DNA of 64,000 nucleotides from assembly GCA_963828215.1 (NCBI GenBank), contig CAWHFO010000068.1, positions 1 through 64,000 on the forward strand, written 5' to 3'. Both the position numbers and the translations under genes were made by a program. Of this stretch, positions 1 to 8,693 are shown one piece after another. A model generated the notes under the pieces. That model ran no database searches, was not told where the DNA came from, and saw nothing but the letters and a program-made list of their open reading frames with translations. The stretch is from CAVTJL01 sp963828215 (GTDB taxonomy: Bacteria > Pseudomonadota > Alphaproteobacteria > Geminicoccales > Geminicoccaceae). The number at the start of each line of letters is the position of its first letter. The first letter of the stretch is position 1.

Positions 1-192
1 CGCCCTGAGCCAGCATCGGGTTCCTTCCTCCCTGGGTGACCCATTCGATAGGCCATTGCCGTGGCTCGGGATATTCCGGTAGTCACCGTACGTAGAATCC
101 CGGAGGCCGGGCGGGGCAGCTATGAGGGTCGCCTCCCACGGCGGCTGCTCGGCTCGGATCGCCAACCGGGGGCACCGAAGCGACAGGCTGTC

Positions 193-1700
193 ATGCGCGA
201 CGACGCGGCGCCGGCAAAAGATCTTTCGCCCGAGAGGGATCCTGTCGGCCGGCTCGGGCGCTACGGTATCGCCCTCGTCGCCGTCGCTCTGACCGTCCTC
301 GCCCGCTGGATCCTTGAACCGGTCGTGAATGACCGCCCGCTCCTCTTGATCTTCGTGCCGGCCGTGCTGGTGGCGAGCGAATCGGTGGCATGGGGCCGGG
401 CTTGATCGCCACCGTCCTGAGCTTGGCCGCCGCGAGCTTTCTCATCATCAGCGGTCAGACGCCGATCCTCGGTGCGCTCGTGGACGCTGCCGTCTTCGCG
501 GCGGTCGGCCTGGGCATGGCCTTGTTCGGCGGTCGCCTCCATCGAAGCCACCGGGTCATCGCCGAGCGCTCCCGCGAGCTGCTGGCGCGCGAGGCCCATC
601 TGCGCTCGATCCTCGACACCGTGCCCGACGCCATGATCGTGATCGACGAGCGGGGCTGATACAGTCCTTCAGCGCCGCCGCCGAGCGGCAGTTCGGCTAT
701 GGCAGCGCCGAGGTCATGGGCCGGAACGTGAAGGTACTGATGCCCTGGCCCTATCGCGAGGAGCATGACGGCTATCTCGCCCGCTACCGCACCACCGGCG
801 AGCGCCGCATCATCGGCATCGGCCGCGTCGTGGTCGGCGAGCGCAAGGACGGCTCGACCTTTCCCATGCAGCTTTCGGTCGGCGAGATGAGCCCGGCCGG
901 CGGCCGCTTCTTCATCGGCTTCGTCCAGGACCTGACCGAGCGCCAGCGGACCGAGGCCCGTCTGCAGGAGCTCCAGGCCGAGCTCGTGCATATCTCGCGC
1001 TTCACGGCCGTGGGTGAGATGGCCTCCACGCTCTCGCACGAGCTGAACCAGCCTTTGGCCGCGATCACTAATTATCTGCGCGGCTGCCGCCGCGTGCTGG
1101 AGCGGATCGGCCATCCCGAGCTCGGCCTCGTCAGGGAGGCCGTCGACAAGGCCGCGGATCAGGCCCTGCGCGCGGGTGACATCATCAGCCGGATGCGCCA
1201 CTTCGTGGCCGGGGGCGAGAGCGAGCCGAGGGTCGAGAGCGTGAGCAAGATGGTCGAGGAGGCGAGCGCTCTGGCGCTGGTCGGCGCCAGGGAGCTCGGC
1301 GTGCGCGCACGCTTCGAGCTCGATCGGCAGGCCGACCTCGTGCTCGCCGACCGGGTCCAGGTGCAGCAGGTCCTGCTCAATCTGATGCGCAATGCTCTGG
1401 AGGCGATGGCGGAAGCCGAGCGCCGTGAGCTCGATCGTGGCGAGCCGACTGATGGACGGGAGCATGACGGAGATCGCCGTGAAGGACAGCGGCGCGGGCA
1501 TTTCCGAGAACATCAGCCGGCAGCTCTTCCAGCCGTTCCTTACCACCAAGCGCCACGGGATGGGGGTGGGCCTCTCGATCTCGCGGAAGATCGTCGAGGG
1601 CCATGGCGGGCAGATCCGGGCCGAGCCCAATCCCGGCGGCGGGACGATCTTCCGCTTCACGCTGCCCTCGGTGGCGCCGGAGGCCCAGGATGAGCAATGA
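193..1700 (+). pseudogene. fixL: FixL-like heme-PAS oxygen-sensor histidine kinase, interrupted by three apparent frameshifts
   Basis: This is a membrane-bound oxygen sensor kinase of the FixL family, read in four pieces: about 193-400, 390-659, 660-1430 and 1430-1700. In order it shows hydrophobic N-terminal segments, a PAS domain, an H-box ('LSHELNQPLA') and an ATPase domain ('DSGAGI', 'GMGVGLSI'). In the PAS domain 'EHDGYLAR' carries the His that ligates heme in FixL and the following conserved Arg, and 'RIIGIGR' carries the distal-pocket Arg, so heme binding is expected. The PAS and kinase segments closely resemble rhizobial FixL. Each junction needs only a one-base correction (for example one missing C near 657), so sequencing error is as likely as decay. 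I prefer the ATG at 193 over the GTG at 61 because the sequence before it is not conserved-looking. The stop overlaps the fixJ start. Confidence 0.85.
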
Positions 1701-2310
1701 AGGCATGGTGTGGATCATCGACGACGACGATGCCGTGCGCGACTTCCTCGCGTTCCTCCTGACCGCCGAGGGCCTGACCGTCGAGACCTTCGCCTCGGCC
1801 GCGGCCTTCCTCGCCAGGCACCCCGGCGGGGGCGGCGGCTGCATCGTCACGGACGTGCGCATGCCGGGAATGAGCGGCACCGATCTGCTCGAGCAGGTCG
1901 CCTGCATGGAAGGCCCGGCGCTGCCGGTCATCGTCATCACCGGCCATGGCGACATCCCGCTGGCGGTCGAAGCAATGAAGAAGGGTGCCGTCGACTTCAT
2001 CGAGAAGCCCTGCGACGACGACCGCATCGTAAGCGCGGTCCGGGCCGCGCTGGACCACCGGCGGGTGGGCAGCGGGGACGAGGATCAGCGGGCAGCCATC
2101 CGCGAGCGCCTGGCGACCCTCTCCGCCCGCGAGCGTCAGGTTCTGGACGGGCTGATCGCCGGGCGGCCCAACAAGACGATCGCCTTCGACCTCGGCATCA
2201 GCCCCCGCACGGTCGAGGTCTACCGCGCCAACGTGATGACCAAGATGCAGGCCTCCAGCCTCTCCGAGCTCGTCCGCCTGGCGCTCGTCGCCGGCCCGCC
2301 CCGGGACTGA
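1690..2310 (+). CDS. fixJ: FixJ-family two-component response regulator
   Basis: 206-residue transcriptional regulator and expected phosphorylation partner of the FixL-like kinase, whose 3' end it overlaps by 11 bp. Residues 1-120 form a receiver domain: acidic pocket 'DDDD' at 11-14, phospho-acceptor Asp55 in 'VTDVRMPG', Thr in 'VITGHGD' and Lys in 'FIEKP'. Residues about 140-200 form a LuxR-type helix-turn-helix ('LSARERQVLDGL', 'ISPRTVEVYRANVM'). In rhizobia the phosphorylated protein activates fixK and microaerobic genes. The adjacent FNR/FixK-like boxes and N-ATPase operon fit that role here, although the direct targets are inferred. Confidence 0.93.
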   Translation: MSNEGMVWIIDDDDAVRDFLAFLLTAEGLTVETFASAAAFLARHPGGGGGCIVTDVRMPGMSGTDLLEQVACMEGPALPVIVITGHGDIPLAVEAMKKGAVDFIEKPCDDDRIVSAVRAALDHRRVGSGDEDQRAAIRERLATLSARERQVLDGLIAGRPNKTIAFDLGISPRTVEVYRANVMTKMQASSLSELVRLALVAGPPRD

Positions 2311-2342
2311 CGCCGCCCGACAGCGGATCGCGCCCGCTCCCA

Positions 2343-2356
2343 TTGAGCTGGATCAA
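2343..2356 (+). promoter_or_regulatory. FNR/FixK-like box
   Basis: TTGAGCTGGATCAA is a 14-bp near-palindrome differing from the FNR/FixK consensus (TTGAT, 4 bases, ATCAA) by one base in the first arm. It lies between fixJ and the single-domain receiver gene, 50 bp before that gene's first ATG, so it could put the receiver under low-oxygen control. Identification rests on motif match only. Confidence 0.55.
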
Positions 2357-2406
2357 GGCCGCAATCTTGACGACGGCACATTCTCAGTACGGCCCGCAGC
2401 CAGCCG

Positions 2407-2814
2407 ATGCTGCAGGTGAACGGTGTGCCGGGCACGATGGTGGCTTCCCCGACCGCAGCGCGATCCCTCGTCGTCCTCGTGGACGACGATCCGGCCGTGC
2501 TCGGCTCGACCCGCTTCCTGCTCGAGATCGAGGGCTATGCGGTCCTCACCCATGCAACGTCGGCCGCCCTTCTCACGTCGGGCGTGCCGGCCCACGCCAA
2601 CTGTCTCGTCGTCGACTACCTGCTGCCTGACGGCAACGGCCTCGATCTCATCGAGCGCCTGCGCAGAGACGGCGTTGATATCCCGGTCATCCTGATCACC
2701 GGCCACGTGCCGGCCGGCCTGAGCCAGCGCGCCAGGGCCGCCCGCGTGCCGATCGTCGAGAAGCCCCTCCTCGGCAGCATCCTGGTCGACGCCATCAGGG
2801 CCGCCACCGGATGA
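2407..2814 (+). CDS. single-domain response regulator (CheY/FixJ-receiver type)
   Basis: 135 residues containing only a receiver domain: acidic pocket 'VDDDP', phospho-acceptor Asp in 'CLVVDYLLPDGNG', Thr in 'ILITGHV' and Lys in 'IVEKPLL'. There is no output domain, so it probably acts as a phosphate sink or modulator of the neighbouring FixL/FixJ pair, like other single-domain receivers next to fixLJ. An internal ATG at 2440 ('MVASPTAARS') is an alternative start. It follows fixJ by about 100 bp containing an FNR/FixK-like box. Confidence 0.85.
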   Translation: MLQVNGVPGTMVASPTAARSLVVLVDDDPAVLGSTRFLLEIEGYAVLTHATSAALLTSGVPAHANCLVVDYLLPDGNGLDLIERLRRDGVDIPVILITGHVPAGLSQRARAARVPIVEKPLLGSILVDAIRAATG

Positions 2815-2997
2815 GGGCGCCCTTTGAAGAGGTCCGGCACTGGCACAGCGAGACGGGGCCTCATACTGCGGACTCGCCTTGCTGCGCTCGACGCACCCCT
2901 GACCGAACCCGGCGCCGCGTCGGATGCCCTGCGGGCACACGCGGGCGCATAAGGAATCCGCGACGGCGGCAACGGCCAAGCCGCAGCGCACGAGCAA

Positions 2998-4434
2998 ATG
3001 GGACATTCCATGGCCTGTTTGGAGTTGGCGGGGACGGTCGTATCGGTGCGAGGCGCCGTCGTAGACGTGGGCTTCGCCGGCGAGACGCTGCCGCCGATCA
3101 ACACTGCCTTGATCGTCGAATGGAGTCGGCCCGAGCCGTTGATCCTCGAGGTGCATAGCCACGTCGACCCCGTGACCGTTCGCGGCATCGCGCTTCAAGC
3201 GACCGCTGGTCTCGCGCGCGGCACGAAGGTACGTGCGACCGGCGCGCCCATTTCGGTACCGGTCGGAGATGCGATTTTGGGGCGTCTCCTCGACGTCGTC
3301 GGAGCGATACGGGACCGCGGTCCTGCCCTGCCGCCCGAGACCCCCCGTCGCAGTATCCACAATCCGCCGCCGGCGCTCGAGGACGAAGTATCGACCAACG
3401 CAGTGTTCGAGACCGGCATCAAGGTGATCGACCTTCTCGCGCCACTCGCCCAAGGCGGCAAGGCCGCGATGTTCGGCGGCGCTGGCGTCGGCAAGACCGT
3501 GCTCGTCATGGAGCTGATTTACGCCATGGTCGAGACATACAGGGGCATTTCGGTCTTTGCAGGAGTGGGAGAGCGCTCCCGCGAGGGCCACGAGCTACTG
3601 ATGGACATGCAGGGGTCGGGGGTCCTGGCCCGCACGGTTCTTGTCTACGGGCAGATGAACGAGCCGCCGGGCGCACGGTGGCGGGTGCCCCTCACCGCGC
3701 TGACGATCGCCGAATATTTCCGCGACCAAAGGCACCAGAACGTGCTCCTCCTGATGGACAACGTCTTCCGCTTCGTCCAGGCGGGGAGCGAGTTGTCGAG
3801 CTTGCTGGGGCGTCTGCCCTCGCGTGTCGGCTATCAACCAACGCTGGCGACCGAGGTGGCCTCGCTGGAGGAGCGGATCGCATCGGTCGCAGGCGCGGCC
3901 GTCACCGCCATTCAGGCCGTCTACGTTCCGGCGGACGACTTCACCGATCCGGCCGTGACGGCCATCTCGAGCCATACCGACAGCATCATCATGTTGTCGC
4001 GCACGCTGGCGGCCCAGGCCTTCTATCCGGCGATCGATCCGCTCGCCTCGTCGTCCGTTCTGCTCGATCCTCTGGTGGTCGGCGAGGAGCACTATCGTCT
4101 CGCCGGACGCGCCCGTGAGACGCTCGCCCGCTTCAAGGACCTAGAGGACATCATCGCCCTCCTCGGGTTGGATGAGCTCGGCGCAAGCGACAGGCTGATC
4201 GTCAAGCGGGCCCGCCGGCTGCAGCGCTTCCTCAGCCAGCCGTTCATGGTGACGGAGGCCTTCAACGGCACGCCCGGCCGCAGCGTCCGTCGCGCCGATA
4301 CGCTCGCCGGCTGCCGCGCAATCCTCGACGGCGAGACCGACGACTGGGCCGAGAGCTCACTTTATATGATCGGAACCCTGGATGAGGCGCGTCAGAAGGA
4401 GGCCGCGTCCACCGGAGAGGCGGGTCCGCCATGA
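2998..4434 (+). CDS. atpD: N-type ATP synthase, beta subunit
   Basis: First gene of a second, N-type F1Fo ATPase operon in the characteristic order atpDCQRBEFAG. The 478-residue catalytic beta subunit has a Walker A motif 'GGAGVGKTVL' near residue 160, 'GERSREGHEL' downstream and a DELSEED-like C-terminal region. One departure from the usual beta sequence is 'LLMDNVFRFVQAG', where most F-type betas read 'FIDNIFRF'. An ATG at 3010 is an alternative start. The stop overlaps atpC by 4 bp (ATGA). No delta-subunit gene is present, as expected for N-ATPases, which are found beside a standard ATP synthase encoded elsewhere. Confidence 0.95.
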   Translation: MGHSMACLELAGTVVSVRGAVVDVGFAGETLPPINTALIVEWSRPEPLILEVHSHVDPVTVRGIALQATAGLARGTKVRATGAPISVPVGDAILGRLLDVVGAIRDRGPALPPETPRRSIHNPPPALEDEVSTNAVFETGIKVIDLLAPLAQGGKAAMFGGAGVGKTVLVMELIYAMVETYRGISVFAGVGERSREGHELLMDMQGSGVLARTVLVYGQMNEPPGARWRVPLTALTIAEYFRDQRHQNVLLLMDNVFRFVQAGSELSSLLGRLPSRVGYQPTLATEVASLEERIASVAGAAVTAIQAVYVPADDFTDPAVTAISSHTDSIIMLSRTLAAQAFYPAIDPLASSSVLLDPLVVGEEHYRLAGRARETLARFKDLEDIIALLGLDELGASDRLIVKRARRLQRFLSQPFMVTEAFNGTPGRSVRRADTLAGCRAILDGETDDWAESSLYMIGTLDEARQKEAASTGEAGPP

Positions 4435-4853
4435 GGCTGCGCATCCTCACGCCGCTCTCGGTCGTCATCGATGAAGGCGGAGTACTTGCCCTGCGTGCCG
4501 AAGACGCCACCGGCAGCTTCGGAATATTGCCTCGGCACGTGGACTTCCTCACCAGCCTCGCGATCTCGGTCGTGATCTGGGAAAGCAGCAACGGGACGCG
4601 GCACTTCTGCGCGGTGCGCCGTGGAGTTCTCTCGGTCATCGGTGGGCACGACATCGCCGTCGCGACCCGCGAGGCGGTGCCGGGGGACGATCTCGCGACC
4701 CTGGACGAAACGGTCCTCGCGCGCTTCCGCGCCGATATCGAGACCGAGCGGACCGGACGCGTCCAGAGCACCCGGCTGCACCTCAACGCGATCCGGCAGA
4801 TCATGCGCCATCTTCGGCCGGATCAGCATGGCGGCGCGGGAGTATTCTCATGA
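4431..4853 (+). CDS. atpC: N-type ATP synthase, epsilon subunit
   Basis: 140 residues matching the beta-sandwich domain of F1 epsilon ('MRLRILTPLSVVIDEGGV', 'GSFGILPRHVDFLT') followed by a short helical C-terminal part. It is part of the central stalk and couples rotation to the catalytic head. It overlaps atpD by 4 bp upstream and atpQ by 4 bp downstream, so the genes are probably translationally coupled. Confidence 0.92.
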   Translation: MRLRILTPLSVVIDEGGVLALRAEDATGSFGILPRHVDFLTSLAISVVIWESSNGTRHFCAVRRGVLSVIGGHDIAVATREAVPGDDLATLDETVLARFRADIETERTGRVQSTRLHLNAIRQIMRHLRPDQHGGAGVFS

Positions 4854-5167
4854 CCGCGCCTCAGCGACCGCCGCCGCCCCGGCCCGAGACAGCGCCGGAC
4901 GAAGAGGATCCGATGATAAAAGGGGTTCGGTTGCGCGGCGCGCGCCACCGGCGCTGGCGACGCGAGGGCGATCCGTCAGTTGCGCGCCGGCTCGCCCAGA
5001 TCGGTGTGCTCGGTTGGATCATCGTCGTGCCTATGCTGATCGGCGTCTTCGCTGGCCGTTGGCTCGATCAAAGGTTCGAGTCCGGACTTTTCTGGACCGG
5101 CCCGCTCCTGATGCTCGGACTGGCGCTCGGATGCTGGTCGGCCTGGAAATGGATGAAGAGCGCATGA
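4850..5167 (+). CDS. atpQ: N-ATPase subunit AtpQ (AtpI-like)
   Basis: 105 residues: a Pro-rich, charged N-terminus of about 45 residues, then two hydrophobic segments ('IGVLGWIIVVPMLIGVFAG' and 'FWTGPLLMLGLALGCWSAW'). It resembles AtpI-type small membrane proteins and is identified mainly by its position between epsilon and atpR, which is diagnostic of N-ATPase operons. AtpI relatives assist c-ring assembly or Mg2+ transport. Start and stop both sit in 4-bp overlaps with the neighbours. Confidence 0.85.
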   Translation: MTAPQRPPPPRPETAPDEEDPMIKGVRLRGARHRRWRREGDPSVARRLAQIGVLGWIIVVPMLIGVFAGRWLDQRFESGLFWTGPLLMLGLALGCWSAWKWMKSA

Positions 5168-5469
5168 GCTTCCTTTCTCTCGATGCTCTGCCGGCCCCGG
5201 CCGTCTCGTTCGGTCTCGCCATTCATCTCGCCACCGGCACCCTCCTAGGTATCCTCTATTTCCGCAGCCTGTGGTGGACTGTCCGCCGGTTCGCCGCTGG
5301 TGGCCGCGCGCTTACGGCCGTCGCTTGGATGATTGGTCGTACCGTTCTTCTTTGCTGCTTGCTGACGTTGGCTAGTCTGGAAGGTGCATTGCCGCTGCTC
5401 ATGATGGCGCTCGGCATGCTCCTCGCTCGTTCCGCCATCATGCGCAGGGTTCGCGAGACCGCCCGATGA
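5164..5469 (+). CDS. atpR: N-ATPase subunit AtpR
   Basis: 101-residue membrane protein with about three hydrophobic helices ('AVSFGLAIHLATGTLLGIL', 'VAWMIGRTVLLCCLLTL', 'LLMMALGMLLARSAIM'). AtpR is specific to N-ATPase operons and thought to work with AtpQ in c-ring assembly, but its role is not settled. I chose the ATG at 5164 because it makes the same 4-bp ATGA overlap seen at most junctions of this operon; an upstream in-frame start at 5131 would run deep into atpQ. Length and position match the family. Confidence 0.85.
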   Translation: MSFLSLDALPAPAVSFGLAIHLATGTLLGILYFRSLWWTVRRFAAGGRALTAVAWMIGRTVLLCCLLTLASLEGALPLLMMALGMLLARSAIMRRVRETAR

Positions 5470-6164
5470 CCTCGCCGCTAAGCAGCATCGCGCTTTTCCA
5501 TCTGGGCCCGGCGCCGATCACCGCTTGGGTCGTGGCAACCTGGGTAATTATGGCCGTGCTGGTCCTGGGCGGCATCCTCGTCACCCGCCGGCTGTCGCTC
5601 GTTCCCTCGCCGACTCAGGCTGCTTTCGAGCTGCTCGTCGACACGGTGGACGGCCAGATCCGGGATACGATGCGTGTGGAACCTGCACCGTACCGCTCCT
5701 TTGTCGGCACGCTGTTCGTTTTCATTTTCGTTGCGAACTGGTCCTCGCTCGTCCCGGGCGTTGCGCCGCCGACGGCCCATCTCGAGACCGACGCCGCCCT
5801 GGCACTTCTCGTCTTCGCCGCGGTGATCTGGTTCGGTATTCGTGCCGGTGGGGTGCGCGGCTATCTCGCCACCTTCGCGTCGCCCAATCCGATCATGATC
5901 CCGCTCAACTTCGTCGAGAGCCTCACGCGGACCTTCTCCCTTCTCGTCCGCCTGTTCGGCAACGTGATGAGCGGCGTGTTCGTGATCGGCATCGTGCTGT
6001 CGCTGGCGGGCCTCCTGGTGCCGATCCCGCTCATGGCGCTCGATCTCCTGACGGGCGCCGTGCAGGCCTACATCTTCGCGGTTCTGGCGATGGTCTTCAT
6101 CGCCGGAGCGGTCGGCGAAGGAAAACCCGACGCGGACGCCTCCAACCAAAGGACGCCCCCATGA
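5466..6164 (+). CDS. atpB: N-type ATP synthase, subunit a
   Basis: 232-residue membrane subunit that forms the ion half-channels against the c-ring. The essential stator arginine is in 'SLLVRLFGNVMSG' (about residue 164). The later segment 'DLLTGAVQAYIFAVLAMVFI' matches the conserved final helices of subunit a with the usual Gln. The N-terminus 'GPAPITAWVVATWVIMAVL' is typical. It overlaps atpR and atpE by 4 bp each. Confidence 0.94.
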   Translation: MTSPLSSIALFHLGPAPITAWVVATWVIMAVLVLGGILVTRRLSLVPSPTQAAFELLVDTVDGQIRDTMRVEPAPYRSFVGTLFVFIFVANWSSLVPGVAPPTAHLETDAALALLVFAAVIWFGIRAGGVRGYLATFASPNPIMIPLNFVESLTRTFSLLVRLFGNVMSGVFVIGIVLSLAGLLVPIPLMALDLLTGAVQAYIFAVLAMVFIAGAVGEGKPDADASNQRTPP

Positions 6165-6406
6165 GCTGGTTAGCTCTCGTCAGCATCATATCGGCGGCCG
6201 TGGCAGTCTCGTTCGGCGCGATCGGCCCGGCGCTTGCCGAGGGACGCGCGGTGGCTGCCGCGATGGACGCGATCGCCCGCCAGCCTGAGGCCGCCAACAC
6301 CATCTCCCGCACGCTCTTCGTCGGCCTCGCCATGATCGAGACCATGGCGATCTACTGCCTGGTGATCGCGCTGCTTCTGCTGTTCGCTAATCCGCTGCTG
6401 CATTGA
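6161..6406 (+). CDS. atpE: N-type ATP synthase, subunit c
   Basis: 81-residue hairpin of two membrane helices joined by the polar loop 'RQPEAAN' (residues 40-46). Glu60 in 'AMIETMAIY' is the ion-carrying carboxylate of helix 2. Glu27 in 'GPALAEGRA' on helix 1 lies where Na+-type c subunits have Gln, and Thr61 follows Glu60. This double-carboxylate site is typical of N-ATPases. They were first predicted to move Na+, but the Burkholderia pseudomallei N-ATPase ring was reported as 17-membered and proton-specific, so H+ is the better guess. Start fixed by the ATGA overlap with atpB. Confidence 0.94.
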   Translation: MSWLALVSIISAAVAVSFGAIGPALAEGRAVAAAMDAIARQPEAANTISRTLFVGLAMIETMAIYCLVIALLLLFANPLLH

Positions 6407-6410
6407 TGTC

Positions 6411-7142
6411 ATGGCCATCGACTGGTGGACCCTGGGCATCCAGACCGTCAATGTCATCATCCTTGTGTGGCTGCTGGCACGGTTCTTCTGGGGGCCGGTC
6501 GCAGCCATGATCGAGCAGCGCCGTGTCTCGGCGCAGCGGATCCTGGCCGACGCGGAGACGAAGCGCAGCCAGGCGGCCGTCGCGCTCGCCGAGATCGAGC
6601 GTACTCGCGCGGGCTTCGGCAAGGAACGCGGTGCGATCGTCGCCGCCGCCCACGAGGCGGCCGAGCAAGCGCGCACGGCACTGCTCGCCTCGGCGGCGCG
6701 GGAGGCAGCGGCGCTGGAGGCCTCAGCAAGAGCGGCGATCGAGAGGGAGCGGGAGTCAGCCGAGAAAGCCTGGACCGAGCGGGCGAGCCGCCTTGCGGTC
6801 GAGATCGCAGGGCGGCTGGTCGCCCGCCTCGACGGCCCGGCGGTTAGCACCGCCTTTCTCGACTGGCTCCTCCACGAAATCCGGATTCTGCCAGACCCTG
6901 TGCGGAACGCTGTCGCGGCGAAAGGCGTCGCCCTCGAAGCGATCAGCGCGATCCCAGTCGATCCCGTCGAGCAGGAGCGGTACCGCGGCCTGATTTGCGA
7001 AGCGTTCGGAGGTCGCCCGGAGGTCACCTTCAAGGCGGATCCGACGCTTATCGCCGGCTTGGAGCTACGCGGCCCCCACCTCGTCGTCAGCAACAGCTGG
7101 CGTGCCGACCTGGCCAAAATCCTTGCAGAGCTTCGAGCATGA
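6411..7142 (+). CDS. atpF: N-type ATP synthase, subunit b
   Basis: 243-residue peripheral-stalk subunit: one N-terminal membrane helix ('TVNVIILVWLLARFFWGPV'), a long charged Ala/Glu/Arg-rich helical region (residues about 30-140) suited to a coiled coil, and an extended C-terminal domain ('RYRGLICEAFGGRPEVTF...LIAGLELRG'). That C-terminal part resembles the F-type delta subunit's C-terminal half and would explain how N-ATPases lack a separate delta gene. Longer than the usual ~160-residue b subunit. It overlaps atpA by 4 bp. Confidence 0.92.
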   Translation: MAIDWWTLGIQTVNVIILVWLLARFFWGPVAAMIEQRRVSAQRILADAETKRSQAAVALAEIERTRAGFGKERGAIVAAAHEAAEQARTALLASAAREAAALEASARAAIERERESAEKAWTERASRLAVEIAGRLVARLDGPAVSTAFLDWLLHEIRILPDPVRNAVAAKGVALEAISAIPVDPVEQERYRGLICEAFGGRPEVTFKADPTLIAGLELRGPHLVVSNSWRADLAKILAELRA

Positions 7143-8693
7143 CAGCCGATCCTGACAGCTTGGCGGACGCTTGGCTGGCGCGCACCCGCGCGAAGCTCGT
7201 CGCCACGGCTCTGGGGCCGCGGATCGAGCAGATCGGTCGGGTGGAAGAAGTTGGAGACGGCATCGCGCTCGTTTCCGGCCTGCCTACGGTCCGACTTGAC
7301 GAGTTGCTTCGCTTTGACAAGGGACAGTTCGGTTTCGCTCAGGTGCTTGAGCGCGGCCATATCGGCTGCGTCCTGCTCGACGATGTGAACGCGATCGAGG
7401 CCGGCGACACGGTGCGCGGGACAGGTGATGTCGTGCGGGTGCCGGTGGGGCCTGCTCTGCTCGGCCGTATCGTCGATCCGCTCGCCCGGCCGCTCGACGG
7501 GAAGGGCGCGGTCGCCACTGACTTGTCGGAGCCTATCGAGCGCCCGGCGCCGGAGATCATGGACCGAGATCTCGTCACCCGGCCCGTTCAGACCGGCCTC
7601 ATCGTCGTCGACGCCTTGTTCGCCCTCGGCCGCGGCCAACGCGAGCTTATTGTCGGTGACCGCGCGATAGGTAAGACCACTATCGCGATCGACACGATCA
7701 TCAGCCAGAAGACAACTGACATGGTTTGCGTCTATGTCTCGGTCGGCCAGAAGAGCTCGAGCGTCCGTCGTGCCATCGAGGCGATCACCACCTTCGGAGC
7801 GCTCGATCGCTGCATCGTCGTGGTGGCAGGCTCTTCGAGCTCGCCGGGACTGCAATGGATCGCGCCTTTCTCAGCTTTCACGATGGCGGAGTATTTTCGT
7901 GATCGCGGTGGGCACGCCTTGATTGTCGTCGACGACCTGACCAAGCACGCTGCGAGCCATCGCGAGATCGCGTTGCTGACGCGCCAGTCGCCCGGTCGCG
8001 AGGCCTATCCTGGGGACGTCTTCTATGTTCACGCGCGGCTTCTCGAGCGAGCCGCCAAGCTGTCCGAGGAAAAGGGCGGTGGTTCCCTGACGGCGCTGCC
8101 GATCGCCGAGACCGACGCGGGCAATCTCAGCGCGTACATTCCGACCAACCTCATATCGATTACCGACGGCCAGATCGTGCTCAACACCAAGCTCTTTCAT
8201 GAAGGGCAGAAGCCGGCGGTCGACGTCGGCACCAGCGTCAGTCGGGTCGGTGGAAAGACCCAGGCGCCTGCGCTTCGGGCGGCGGCGGAGACTCTGCGCC
8301 TCGACTATGCTCAGTTCCTCGAGCTGGAAACCTTCACCCGCTTCGGCGGAATGCCGGACACCCGGATCCGCGATCAGCTGACCCGAGGGGCGCGGATCCG
8401 TGCAATCCTCGATCAGCCGCAGCACTCACCACTTCGCCTCGCCGACGAGGTGGCGCTGATCGTGGCAGTGCAATCCGGTCTTTTGGATCAGCTGGCGCCA
8501 TCCGGCGATAGCCGCCTTCCGGCAGGGCTTGCGCGACGCGGTCGACAGCGGTGTCCCCGGCGCCGTTCGCCTGATCCAGGACACCGGTACGCTGGACGAT
8601 CCCGGAAAGCATGCGCTTCAAGAGGCACTACGGCGGTACGTTCAGACGCTGACCCCGGTCGCAACACTGCCGGCGGCGGCGAGACAGCCGTGA
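7139..8693 (+). CDS. atpA: N-type ATP synthase, alpha subunit (single-base frameshift near 8500)
   Basis: Non-catalytic nucleotide-binding subunit of the F1 head. Seen in order: beta-barrel domain, P-loop 'GDRAIGKTTI', 'GQKSSSVRRAI', and 'TDGQIVLNTKLFHEGQKPAV' near the C-terminal domain. At about 8500 the frame breaks after 'LLDQLAPS'. Removing one G restores the conserved tail, which ends at the TGA at 8691-8693 and overlaps atpG by 4 bp. As written, the unshifted frame runs on into atpG and would give an artificial 800-plus-residue alpha-gamma fusion. A one-base error in a coupled, conserved operon is more likely a sequence error than a true loss. Confidence 0.9.
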
